NCBI GenBank assembly: GCA_948099385.1
Contig: CANUEZ040000205.1
Location: 930,001 to 994,000, forward strand
Origin: Fasciola hepatica
Taxonomy: Eukaryota; Platyhelminthes; Trematoda; Plagiorchiida; Fasciolidae
DNA: 64,000 bases
Direction: 5' to 3'
Below are positions 1-12,026 of this stretch, in pieces. The number at the start of each line of letters is the position of its first letter. The stretch's first letter is position 1. The translations under genes were made by a program, and so were the position numbers. The notes beneath the pieces are model-generated. The model had not been told where the DNA came from, did not search any database, and saw nothing but the letters and a program-made list of their open reading frames with translations.

Positions 1-1241
1 CACTGTACAGCTGTTTCATCCTCTAAGGGACTCGACTCATCAGCAGTGCACATCGACCGAGCCCCCACGGGCACTCCAACAACTGGTGAACCATTGTGAA
101 TCGAACAACTTAACAACACAAGGCTATCCGGGATGGCTATCAACGCATTGTTCAACATCTACACTACATGATATAGCACCCTTCCCAAACTCGCTCTAAA
201 TTTGAATGGTAAGAACCAGCTTCGCGCACACCGATCGACTCCTATGATGGATGACTTCTCTGTAGGGGCCTAAGTACAACCAACGCATTCCCAAATGAAC
301 AACCTACACAGCTTCCTTACTATGCATGCAATTGATTAGTAGTACGAGATTAGATTAAGTTAGATAAGATTAGATTTGTATAATATGATTGATCATGCAA
401 CTTGAACGCTCAACTAAGCATTGAAATCCATGGAAGCACTGTACAGCTGTTTCATCCTCTAAGGGATTCGAATCATCAGCAGTGCACATCGACCGAGCCC
501 CCACGGGCACTCCAACAACTGGTGAACCATTGTGAATCGAACAACTTAACAACACAAGGCTATCCGGGATGGCTCTCAACGCTTTGTTCAACATCTACAC
601 TACATGATATAGCACCCTTCCCAAACTCGCTTCCAGTTTGTATGGTAACAACCAGCTTCGCGCACACCGATCGACTCCTATGATGGATGACTTCTCTGTA
701 GGGGCCTAAGTACAACCAACGCATTCCCAAATGAACAACCTACACAGCTTCCTTACTATGCATGCAATTGATTAGTAGTACGAGATTAGATTAGATTAGA
801 TTAGATTTGTATAATATGATTGATCATGCAGCTTGAACGCCCATTTCAGCATTGAAATCCATGGAAGCACTGTACAGCTGTTTCATCCTCTAAGGGACTC
901 GACTCATCAGCAGTGCACATCGACCGAGCCCCCACGGGCACTCCAACAACTGGTGAACCATTGTGAATCGAACAACTTAACAACACAAGGCTATCCGGGA
1001 TGGCTCTCAACGCTTTGTTCAACATCTACACTACATGATATAGCACCCTTCCCAAACTCGCTTCCAGTTTGAATGGTAAGAACCAGATTCGCGCACACCG
1101 ATCGACTCCTATGATGGATGACTTCTCTGTAGGGGCCTAAGTACAACCAACGCATTCCCAAATGAACAACCTACACAGCTTCCTTACTATGCATGCAATG
1201 GATTAGCAGTACGAGATTAGATCAGATTAGATTTGTTTAAC

Positions 1242-1307
1242 ATGATTGATCATGCAGCTTGAACGCTCAACTGAGCATTGAAATCCATGGAAGCACTGTA
1301 CAGCTGT
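1242..1307. other. Representative dyad cluster of the A monomer
   Basis: Five short dyads lie in 66 bp: ATGATTGATCAT (1,242-1,253, 5-bp arms, 2-bp centre), GCTCAACTGAGC (1,265-1,276, 5-bp arms, 2-bp centre), CCATGG (1,285-1,290), CTGTACAG (1,296-1,303) and ACAGCTGT (1,300-1,307, overlapping). The same cluster recurs in most A monomers. TGCATGCA and CAATTG form another pair near the monomer end (for example 323-334). Short dyads are enriched in several eukaryotic centromere satellites. Function here is inference. Confidence 0.8.
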
Positions 1308-1640
1308 TTCGTCCTCTAAGGGATTCGACTCATCAGCAGTGCACATCGACCGAGCCCCCACGGGCACTCCAACAACCGGTGAACCATTGTGAATCGAACA
1401 ACTCAACAACACAAGGCTATCCGGGATGGCTATCAACGCTTTGTTCAACATCTACACTACATGATATAGCACCCTTCCCAAACTCGCTTCAAATTTGAAT
1501 GGTAAGAACCAGCTTCGCGCACACCGATCCACTCCTATGATGGATGACTTCTCTGTAGGGGCCTAAGTACAACCAACGCATTCCCAAATGAACAACCTAC
1601 ACAGCTTCCTTACTATGCATGCAATTGATTAGTAGTACGA

Positions 1641-1669
1641 GATTAGATTAGATTAGATTAGATTAGATT
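1641..1669 (+). repeat. Representative GATTA tract, five repeats (436-bp monomer)
   Basis: Five GATTA units plus GATT lie just before TTGTATAATATG. Every A monomer has this tract at the same place. Three units give 426 bp (near 1,214), four give 431 bp (near 784), five give 436 bp (here, 5,072 and 10,679) and seven give 446 bp. Array B has no such tract at the matching place. Confidence 0.93.
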
Positions 1670-4480
1670 TGTATAATATGATTGATCATGCAGCTTGAAC
1701 GCTCAACTGAGCATTGAAATCCATGGAAGCACTGTACAGCTGTTTCGTCCTCTAAGGGATTCGACTCATCAGCAGTACACATCGACCGAGCCCCCACGGG
1801 CACTCCAACAACCGGTGAACCATTGTGAATCGAACAACTCAACAACACAAGGCTATCCGGGATGGCTCTCAACGCTTTGTTCAACATCTACACTACATGA
1901 TATAGCACCCTTCCCAAACTCGCTTCAAATTTGAATGGTAAAAACCAGCTTCGCGCACACCGATCGACTCCTATGATGGATGACTTCTCTGTAGGGGCCT
2001 AAGTACAACCAACGCATTCCCAAATGAACAACCTACACAGCTTCCTTACTATGCATGCAATTGATTAGTAGTACGAGATTAGATTATATCAGATTATATT
2101 ATATTTGTATAATATGATTGATCATGCAGCTTGAACGCTGAACTGAGCATTGAAATCCATCGAAGCACTGTACAGCTGTTTCATCCTCTAAGGGACTCGA
2201 CTCATCAGCAGTGCACATCGACCGGGCCCCCACGGGCACTCCAACAACTGGTGAACCATTGTGAATCGAACAACTTACCAACACAAGGCTATCCGGGATG
2301 GCTCACAACGCATTGTTCAACATCTACACTACATGATATAGCACCCTACCCAAACTCGCTTCAAATTTGAATGGTAAGAACCAGCTTCGCGCACACCGAT
2401 CGACTCCTATGATGGATGACTTCTCTGAAAGGGCCTAAGTACAACTAACGCATTCCCAAATGAACAACCTACACAGCTTCCTTACTATGCATGCAATTGA
2501 TTAGTAGTACGAGATTAGATCAGATTATATTTGTTTAACATGATTGATCATGCAGCTTGAACGCTCAACTGAGCATTGAAATCCATGGAAGCACTGTACA
2601 GCTGTTTCATCCTCTAAGGGACTCGACTCATCAGCAGTGCACATCGACCGAGCCCCCACGGGCACTCCAACAACTGGTGAACCATTGTGAATCGAACAAC
2701 TTAACAACACAAGGCTATCCGGGATGGCTCACAACGCATTGTTCAACATCTACACTGCATGATATTGCACCCTACCAAAACTCGCTTCAAATTTGAATGG
2801 TAAGAACCAGCTTCGCGCACACCGATCGACTCCTCTGATGGATGACTTCTCTGAAAGGGCCTAAGTACAACCAACGCATTCCCAAATGAACAACCTACAC
2901 AGCTTCCTTACTATGCATGCAATTGATTAGTAGTACGAGATTAGATCAGATTATATTTGTTTAACATGATTGATCATGCAGCTTGAACGCTCAACTGAGC
3001 ATTGAAATCCATGGAAGCACTGTACAGCTGTTTCGTCCTCTAAGGGATTCGACTCATCAGCAGTGCACATCGACCGAGCCCCCACGGGCACTCCAACAAC
3101 CGGTGAACCATTGTGAATCGAACAACTCAACAACACAAGGCTATCCGGGATGGCTCACAACGCATTGTTCAACATCTACACTACATGATATAGCACCGTT
3201 CCCAAACTCGCTTCAAATTTGAATGGTAAGAACCAGCTTCGCGCACACCGATCGACTCCTATGATGGATGACTTCTCTGTAGGGGCCTAAGTACAACCAA
3301 CGCATTCCCAAATGAACAACCTACACAGCTTCCTTACTATGCATGCAATTGATTAGTAGTACGAGATTAGATCAGATTATATTGTTTAACATGATTGATC
3401 ATGCAGCTTGAACGCTCAACTGAGCATTGAAATCCATGGAAGCACTGTACAGCTGTTTCATCCTCTAAGGGACTCGACTCATCAGCAGTGCACATCGACC
3501 GAGCCCCCACGCTCACTCCAACAACTGGTGAACCATTGTGAATCGAACAACTTAACAACACAAGGCTATCCGGGATGGCTCTCAACGCATTGTTCAACAT
3601 CTACACTACATGATATAGCACCGTTCCCAAACTCGCTTCAAATTTGAATGGTAAGAACCAGCTTCGCGCACACCGATCGACTCTTCTGATGGATGACTTC
3701 TCTGAAAGGGCCTAAGTACAACTAACGCATTCCCAAATGAACAACCTACACAGCTTCCTTACTATGCATGCAATTGATTAGTAGTACGAGATTAGATCAG
3801 ATTATATTGTTTAACATGATTGATCATGCAGCTTGAACGCTCAACTGAGCATTGAAATCCATGGAAGCACTGTACAGCTGTTTCGTCCTCTAAGGGACTC
3901 GACTCATCAGCAGTGCACATCGACCGAGCCCCCACGGGCACTCCAACAGCTGGTGAACCATTGTGAATCGAACAACTTAACAACACAAGGCTATCCGGGA
4001 TGGCTCACAACGCATTGTTCAACATCTACACTACATGATATAGCACCCTTCCCAAACTCGCTCTAAATTTGAATGGTAAGAACCAGCTTCGCGCACACCG
4101 ATCCACTCCTATGATGGATGACTTCTCTGTAGGGGCCTAAGTACAACCAACGCATTCCCAAATGAACAACCTACACAGCTTCCTCACTATGCATGCAATT
4201 GATTAGTAGTACGAGATTAGATCAGATTAGATTAGATTTGTATAATATGATTGATCATGCAGCTTGAACGCTCAATTGAGCATTGAAATCCATGGAAGCA
4301 CTGTACAGCTGTTTCATCCTCTAAAGGACTCGACTCATCAGCAGTGCACATCGACCGAGCCCCCACGGGCACTCCAACAACTGGTGAACCATTGTGAATC
4401 GAACAACTTAACAACACAAGGCTATCCGGGATGGCTCTCAACGCTTTGTTCAACATCTACACTACATGATATAGCACCCT

Positions 4481-5701
4481 TCCCAAACTCGCTTCCAGTT
4501 TGAATGGTAAGAACCAGCTTCGCGCACACCGATCGACTCCTATGATGGATGACTTCTCTGTAGGGGCCTAAGTACAACCAACGCATTCCCAAATGAACAA
4601 CCTACACAGCTTCCTTACTATGCATGCAATTGATTAGCAGTACGAGATTAGATCAGATTAGATTTGTTTAACATGATTGATCATGCAGCTTGAACGCTCA
4701 ACTGAGCATTGAAATCCATGGAAGCACTGTACAGCTGTTTCATCTTCTAAGGGATTAGACTCATCAGCAGTGCACATCGACCGAGCCCCCACGGGCACTC
4801 CAACAACCGGTGAACCATTGTGAATCGAACAACTCAACAACACAAGGCTATCCGGGATGGCTATCAACGCTTTGTTCAACATCTACACTACATGATATAG
4901 CACCCTTCCCAAACTCGCTTCAAATTTGAATGGTAAGAACCAGCTTCGCGCACACCGATCCACTCCTATGATGGATGACTTCTCTGTAGCGGCCTAAGTA
5001 CAACCAACGCATTCCCAAATGAACAACCTACACAGCTTCCTTACTATGCATGCAATTGATTAGTAGTACGAGATTAGATTAGATTAGATTAGATTAGATT
5101 TGTATAATTTGATTGATCATGCAGCTTGAACGCTCAACTGAGCATTGAAATCCATGGAAGCACTGTACAGCTGTTTCGTCCTCTAAGGGATTCGACTCAT
5201 CAGCAGTGCACATCGACCGAGCCCCCACGGGCACTCCAACAACCGGTGAACCATTGTGAATCGAACAACTCAACAACACAAGGCTATCCGGGATGGCTCT
5301 CAACGCATTGTTCAACATCTACACTACATGATATAGCACCCTTCCCAAACTCGCTTCAAATTTGAATGGTAAGAACCAGCTTCGCGCACACCGATCGACT
5401 CCTATGATGGATGACTTCTCTGTAGGGGCCTAAGTACAACCAACGCATTCCCAAATGAACAACCTACACAGCTTCCTTACTATGCATGCAATTGATTAGT
5501 AGTACGAGATTAGATTAGATCAGATTATATTATATTTGTATATTATGATTGATCATGCAGCTTGAACGCTGAACTGAGCATTGAAATCCATCGAAGCACT
5601 GTACAGCTGTTTCATCCTCTAAGGGACTCGACTCATCAGCAGTGCACATCGACCGAGCCCCCACGGGCACTCCAACAACTGGTGAACCATTGTGAATCGA
5701 A
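4481..5701 (+). repeat. Eight-monomer-scale duplication, right copy
   Basis: This is the partner of 1,050-2,270. After about 5,700 it stops matching the left copy. It instead follows the monomer at 3,408, sharing GCACCGTTCCC and CTCTTCTGATGGATGACTTC, then the monomer at 3,833. The right boundary therefore looks like a second exchange point inside the monomer anchored at 5,562. Confidence 0.7.
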
Positions 5702-6843
5702 CAACTTAACAACACAAGGCCATCCGGGATGGCTCTCAACGCATTGTTCAACATCTACACTACATGATATAGCACCGTTCCCAAACTCGCTTCAAATTTG
5801 AATGGTAAGAACCAGCTTCGCGCACACCGATCGACTCTTCTGATGGATGACTTCTCTGAAAGGGCCTAAGTACAACTAACGCATTCCCAAATGAACAACC
5901 TACACAGCTTCCTTACTATGCATGCAATTGATTAGTAGTACGAGATTAGATCAGATTATATTGTTTAACATGATTGATCATGCAGCTTGAACGCTCAACT
6001 GAGCATTGAAATCCATGGAAGCACTGTACAGCTGTTTCGTCCTCTAAGGGACTCGACTCATCAGCAGTGCACATCGACCGAGCCCCCACGGGCACTCCAA
6101 CAACTGGTGAACCATTGTGAATCGAACAACTTAACAACACAAGGCTATCCGGGATGGCTCACAACGCATTGTTCAACATCTACACTACATGATATAGCAC
6201 CCTTCCCAAACTCGCTTCAAATTTGAATGGTAAGAACCAGCTTCGCGCACACCGATCGACTCCTCTGATGGATGACTTCTCTGAAAGGGCCTAAGTACAA
6301 CCAACGCATTCCCAAATGAACAACCTACACAGCTTCCTTGCTAGGCATGCAATTGATTAGTAGTACGAGATTAGATCAGATTATATTTGTTTAACATGAT
6401 TGATCATGCAGCTTGAACGCTCAACTGAGCATTGAAATCCATGGAAGCACTGTACAGCTGTTTGGTCCTCTAAGGGATTCGACTCATCAGCAGTGCACAT
6501 CGACCGAGCCCCCACGGGCACTCCAACAACCGGTGAACCATTGTGAATCGAACAACCTAACAACACAAGGCTATCCGGGATGGCTATCAACGCTTTGTTC
6601 AACATCTACACTACATGATATAGCACCCTTCCCAAACTCGCTCTAAATTTGAATGGTAAGAACCAGCTTCGCGCACACCGATCGACTCCTATGATGGATG
6701 ACTTCTCTGTAGGGGCCTAAGTACAACCAACGCATTCCCAAATGAACAACCTACACAGCTTCCTTACTATGCATGCAATTGATTAGTAGTACGAGATTAG
6801 ATCAGATTAGATTAGATTCGTATAATATGAGTGATCATGCAGC

Positions 6844-7705
6844 TTGAACGCTCAACTGAGCATTGAAATCCATGGAAGCACTGTACAGCTGTTTCATCCT
6901 CTAAGGGACCCGACTCATCAGCAGTGCACATCGACCGAGCCCCCACGGGCACTCCAACAACTGGTGAACCATTGTGAATCGAACAACTTAACAACACAAG
7001 GCTATCCGAGATGGCTCTCAACGCTTTGTTCAACATCTACACTACATGATATAGCACCCTTCCCAAACTCGCTTCAAATTTGAATGGTAAGAACCAGCTT
7101 CGCGCACACCGATCGACTCCTATGATGGATGACTTCTCTGTAGGGGCCTAAGTACAACCAACGCATTCACAAATGAACAACCTACACAGCTTCCTTACTA
7201 TGCATGCAATTGATTAGTAGTACGAGATTAGATCAGATTAGATTAGATTTGTATAATATGATTGATCATGCAGCTTGAACGCTCAACTGAGCATTGAAAT
7301 CCATGGAAGCACTGTATAGCTGTTTCATCCTCTAAGGGACCCGACTCATCAGCAGTGCACATCGACCGAGCCCCCACGGGCACTCCAACAACTGGTGAAC
7401 CATTGTGAATCGAACAACTTAACAACACAAGGCTATCCGAGATGGCTCTCAACGCTTTGTTCAACATCTACACTACATGATATAGCACCCTTCCCAAACT
7501 CGCTTCAAATTTGAATGGTAAGAACCAGCTTCGCGCACACCGATCGACTCCTATGATGGATGACTTCTCTGTAGGGGCCTAAGTACAACCAACGCATTCA
7601 CAAATGAACAACCTACACAGCTTCCTTACTATGCATGCAATTGATTAGTAGTACGAGATTAGATCAGATTAGATTAGATTTGTATAATATGATTGATCAT
7701 GCAGC
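6844..7705 (+). repeat. Two adjacent near-identical A monomers
   Basis: The monomers at 6,844 and 7,275 share three private variants (GGACCCGACTC, CCGAGATGG, CATTCACAAATG). They differ at few positions, such as CTGTACAGC against CTGTATAGC. This is what a recent single-monomer duplication leaves. Confidence 0.75.
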
Positions 7706-10297
7706 TTGAACGCTCAACTGAGCATTGAAATCCATGGAAGCACTGTACAGCTGTTTCATCCTCTAAGGGACCCGACTCATCAGTAGTGCACATCGACCGA
7801 GCCCCCACGGGCACTCCAACAACTGGTGAACCATTGTGAATCGAACAACTCAACAACACAAGGCTATCCGGGATGGCTCTCAACGCTTTGTTCAACATCT
7901 ACACTACATGATATAGCACCGTTCCCAAACTCGCTTCAAATTTGAATGGTAAGAACCAGCTTCGCGCACACCGATCGACTCCTATGATGGATGACTTCTC
8001 TGTAGGGGCCTAAGTACAACCAACGCATTCCCAAATGAAAAACCTACACAGCTTCCTTACTATGCATGCAATTGATTAGTAGTACGAGATTAGATCAGAT
8101 TTGATTAGATTTGTATAATATGATTGATCATGCAGCTTGAACGCTGAACTGAGCATTGAAATCCATGGAAGCACTGTATAGCTGTTTCATCCTCTAAGGG
8201 ACTCGACTCATCAGCAGTGCACATCGACCGAGCCCCCACGGGCACTCCAACAACTGGTGAATCATTGTGAATCGAACAACTTGACAACACAAGGCTATCC
8301 GGGATGGCTCTCAACGCTTTGTTCAACATCTACACTACATGATATAGCACCGTTCCCAAACTCGCTTCAAATTTGAATGGTAAGAACCAGCTTCGCGCAC
8401 ACCGATCGACTCCTATGATGGATGACTTCTCTGTAGGGGCCTAAGTACAACCAACGCATTCCCAAATGAACAACCTACACAGCTTCCTTACTATGCATGC
8501 AATTGATTAGTAGTACGAGATTAGATCAGATTAGATTAGATTTGTATAATATGATTGATCATGCAGCTTGAACGCCCAGTTCAGCGTTGAAGTCAATGGA
8601 AGCACTGTACAGCTGTTTCATCCTCTAAGGGAACTCGACTCATCAGCAGTGCACATCGACCGAGCCCCCACGGGCACTCCAACAACTGGTGAACCATTGT
8701 GAATCGAACAACTTAACAACACAAGGCTATCCGGGATGGCTCTCAACGCTTTGTTCAACATCTACACTACATGATATAGCACCCTTCCCAAACTCGCTTC
8801 AAATTTGAATGGTAAGAACCAGCTTCGCGCACACCGATCGACTCCTATGATGGATGACTTCTCTGTAGGGGCCTAAGTACAACCAACGCATTCCCAAATG
8901 AACAACCTACACAGCTTCCTCACTATGCATGCAATTGATTAGTAGTACGAGATTAGATCAGATTAGATAAGATTTGTATAATATGATTGATCATGCAGCT
9001 TGAACGCTCAACTGAGCATTGAAATCCATGGAAGCACTGTACAGCTGTTTCATCCTCTAAGGGACTCGACTCATCAGCAGTGCACATCGACCGAGCCCCC
9101 ACGAACCCTCCAACAACCGGTGAACCATTGTGAATCGAACAACTTAACAACACAAGGCTATCCGGAATGGCTCTCAACGCTTTGTTCAACATCTACACTA
9201 CATGATATAGCACCCTTCCCAAACTCGCTTCAAATTTGAATGGTAAGAACCAGCTTCGCGCACACCGATCGACTCCTATGATGGATGACTTCTCTGTAGG
9301 GGCCTAAGTACAACCAACGCATTCCCAAATGAACAACCTACACAGCTTCTTTACTATGCATGCAATTGATTGGTAGTACGAGATTAGATCAGATTAGATT
9401 AGATTTGTTTAATATGATTGATCATGCAGCTTGAACGCTCAACTGAGCATTGAAATCCATCGAAGCACTGTACAGCTGTTTCATCCTCTAAGGGACTCGA
9501 CTCATCAGCAGTGCTCATCGACCGAGCCCCCACGGGCACTCCAACAACCGGTGAACCATTGTGAATCGAACAACTTAACAACACAAGGCTATCCGGGATG
9601 GCTCTCAACGCTTTGTTCAACATCTAAACTACATGATATAGCACCCTTCCCAAACTCGCTTCAAATTTGAATGGTAAGAACCAGCTTCGCGCACACCGAT
9701 CGACTCCTATGATGGATGACTTCTCTGTAGGGGCCTAAGTACAACCAACGCATTCCCAAATGAACAACCTACACAGCTTCCTTACTATGCATGCAATTGA
9801 TTAGTAGTACGAGATGAGATCAGATTAGATTAGATTTGTATAATATGATTGATCATGCAGCTTGAACGCTCAACTGAGCATTGAAATCCATGGAAGCACT
9901 GTACAGCTGTTTCATCCTCTAAGGGACTGGACTCATCAGCAGTGTACATCGACCGAGGCCCCACGGGCACTCCAACAACTGGTGAACCATTGTGAATCGA
10001 ACAACTTAACAACACAAGGCTCTCCGGGATGGCTCTCAACGCTTTGTTCAACATCTACACTACATGATGTAGTACCCTTCCCAAACTCGCTTTAAATTTG
10101 AATGGTAAGAACCAGCTTCGCGCACACCGATCGACTCCTATGATGGATGACTTCTCTGTAGGGGCCTGAGTACAACCAACGCATTCCCAAATGAACAACC
10201 TACACAGCTTCCTTACTATGCATGCAATTGATTAGTAGTTTGAGATTAGATCAGATGAGATTAAATTAGATTTGTATAACATGATTGATCATGCAGC

Positions 10298-10732
10298 TTG
10301 AACGCCAAGTACAGCGTGGAAATTTATGGAAGAACTGTACAGTGTTTCATCCTCTAGGGGACTCGACTCATCAGCAGTGCACATCGACCGAGCCCCCACG
10401 GGCACTCCAACAACCGGTGAACCATTGTGAATCGAACAACCTAACAACACAAGGCTATCCGGGATGGCTCCCAACGCTTTGTTCAACATCTACACTACAT
10501 GATATAGCACCCTTCCCAAACTCGCTTCAAATTTGAATGGTAAGAACCAGCTTCGCGCACACCGATCCACTCCTATGATGGATGACTTCTCTGTAGGGGC
10601 CTAAGTACAACCAACGCATTCCCAAATGAACAACCTACACAGCTTCCTTACTATGCATGCAATTGATTAGTAGTACGAGATTAGATTAGATTAGATTAGA
10701 TTAGATTTGTATAATATGATTGATCATGCAGC
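10298..10732 (+). repeat. Diverged A monomer with B-like bases
   Basis: The start of this monomer reads GCCAAGTACAGCGTGGAAAT, then TTATGGAAGAACTGTACAGTG. It loses one base of the CTGTACAGCTGT core, so the ACAGCTGT dyad is broken. GAAATTTATGGAAG resembles the B form GAAAATTATGGAAG more than the usual A form GAAATCCATGGAAG. The rest is a normal A monomer with a five-pentamer tract. Confidence 0.7.
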
Positions 10733-12026
10733 TTGAACGCTCAACTGAGCATTGAAATCCATGGAAGCACTGTACAGCTGTTTCATCCTCTAAGGGACTC
10801 GACTCATCAGCAGTGCACATCGACCGAGCCCCCACGGGCACTCCAACAACTGGTGAACCATTGTGAATCGAACAACTTAACAACACAAGGCTATCCGGGA
10901 TGGCTCTCAACGCTTTGTTCAACATCTACACTACATGATATAGCACCCTTCCCAAACTCGCTACAAATTTGAATGGTAAGAACCAGCTTCGCGCACACCG
11001 ATCGACTCCTATGATGGATGACTTCTCTGTAGGGGCCTAAGTACAACCAACGCATTCCCAAATGAACAACCTACACAGCTTCCTTACTATGCATGCAATT
11101 GATTAGTAGTACGAGATTAGATCAGATTAGATTAGATTTGTTTAATATGATTGATCATGCAGCTTGAACGCTCAACTGAGCATTGAAATCCATGGAAGCA
11201 CTGTACAGCTGTTTCATCCTCTAAGGGAACTCGACTCATCAGCAGTGCACATCGACCGAGCCCCCACGGGCACTCCAACAACCGGTGTACCATTGTGAAT
11301 CGAACAACCTAACAACACAAGGCTATCCGGGATGGCTGTCAACGCATTGTTCAACATCTACACTACATGATATAGCACCCTTCCCAAACTCGCTTCAAAT
11401 TTGAATGGTAAGAACCAGCTTCGCGCACACCGATCGACTCCTATGATGGATGACTTCTCTGTAGTGGCCTAAGTACAACCAACGCATTCCCAAATGAACA
11501 ACCTACACAGCTTCCTTACTATGCATGCAATTGATTAGTAGTACGAGATTAGATTAGATTAGATTAGATTTGTATAATATGATTGATCATGCAGCTTGAA
11601 CGCTCAACTGAGCATTGAAATCCATGGAAGCACTGTACAGCTGTTTCATCCTCTAAGGGACTCGACTCATCAGCAGTGCACATCGACCGAGGCCCCACGG
11701 GCACTCCAACAACTGGTGAACCATTGTGAATCGAACAACTCAACAACACAAGGCTATCCGGGATGGCTCTCAACGCTTTGTTCAACATCTACACTACATG
11801 AATTAGCATCCTTCCCAAACTCGCTTCAAATTTGAATGGTAAGAACCAGCTTCGCGCACACCGATCGACTCCTCTGATGGATGACTTCTCTGAAAGGGCC
11901 TAAGTACAACCAACGCATTCACAAATGAACAACCTACACAGCTTACTTACTATGCATGCAATTGATTAGTAGTACGAGATTAGATCAGATTAGATTAGAT
12001 TTGTATAATATGATTGATCATGCAAC

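Larger units (their letters stand above)
1050..2270 (+). repeat. Eight-monomer-scale duplication, left copy
   Basis: This stretch recurs about 3,431 bp downstream at about 4,481-5,701. The two share diagnostic variants in the same order: GCTTCCAGTTTGAATGG; GATTAGCAGTACG followed by TTTAACATG; a 436-bp monomer with a five-pentamer tract; and the monomer with GCTGAACTGAGC and CCATCGAAGC (2,131 here, 5,562 in the other copy). A few differences exist, for example GTCCTC here against ATCTTC at 4,742. Both flanks diverge. Confidence 0.75.
1..6412 (+). repeat. Array A, block A1: monomers of mixed length (425-436 bp)
   Basis: The leftmost 15 or so monomers vary most in length, with spacings of 431, 426, 436, 436, 426, 426, 425, 425, 431, 426, 436, 436, 425 and 426. 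Several carry block-specific variants: GGCTCACAACGCATTG instead of GGCTCTCAACGCTTTG, TCTGAAAGGG instead of TCTGTAGGGG, GATTATATT in the pentamer tract, and TTTAACATG instead of ATAATATG. The variants reappear in changed combinations, which suggests repeated exchange within the block. No gene is seen. Confidence 0.85.
6413..12026 (+). repeat. Array A, block A2: mostly 431-bp monomers
   Basis: About 13 monomers, nearly all 431 bp, with a four-pentamer tract (GATTA GATCA GATTA GATTA). The monomers at 6,844 and 7,275 share GGACCCGACTC, TATCCGAGATGG and CATTCACAAATG and are almost identical. The monomer at 7,706 keeps only GGACCCGACTC. The monomers at about 8,568 and 10,298 carry an unusual sequence just after the anchor, described separately. 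No gene is seen. Confidence 0.85.

Noticed and set aside
1..431. Monomer as an internal dimer of a ~215-bp ancestor
   Set aside because: I compared the two halves by eye and saw only short chance matches (ACAACCTACAC, AACATCTACAC), not a sustained alignment.
402..641. Plus-strand open frame of about 79 codons, once per A monomer
   Set aside because: It starts at TTG, not ATG, lies wholly within the repeat, differs freely between copies and resembles no family I recognise. It follows from the monomer sequence and is not a gene.
1068..1108. CENP-B box
   Set aside because: TTCGCGCACACCGATC in A (here ATTCGCGCACACCGATC) and TTCGACTGACATTCG in B start like the NTTCGNNNNANNCGGGN core but miss the required A and/or the CGGG. 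I found no monomer that satisfies the core.
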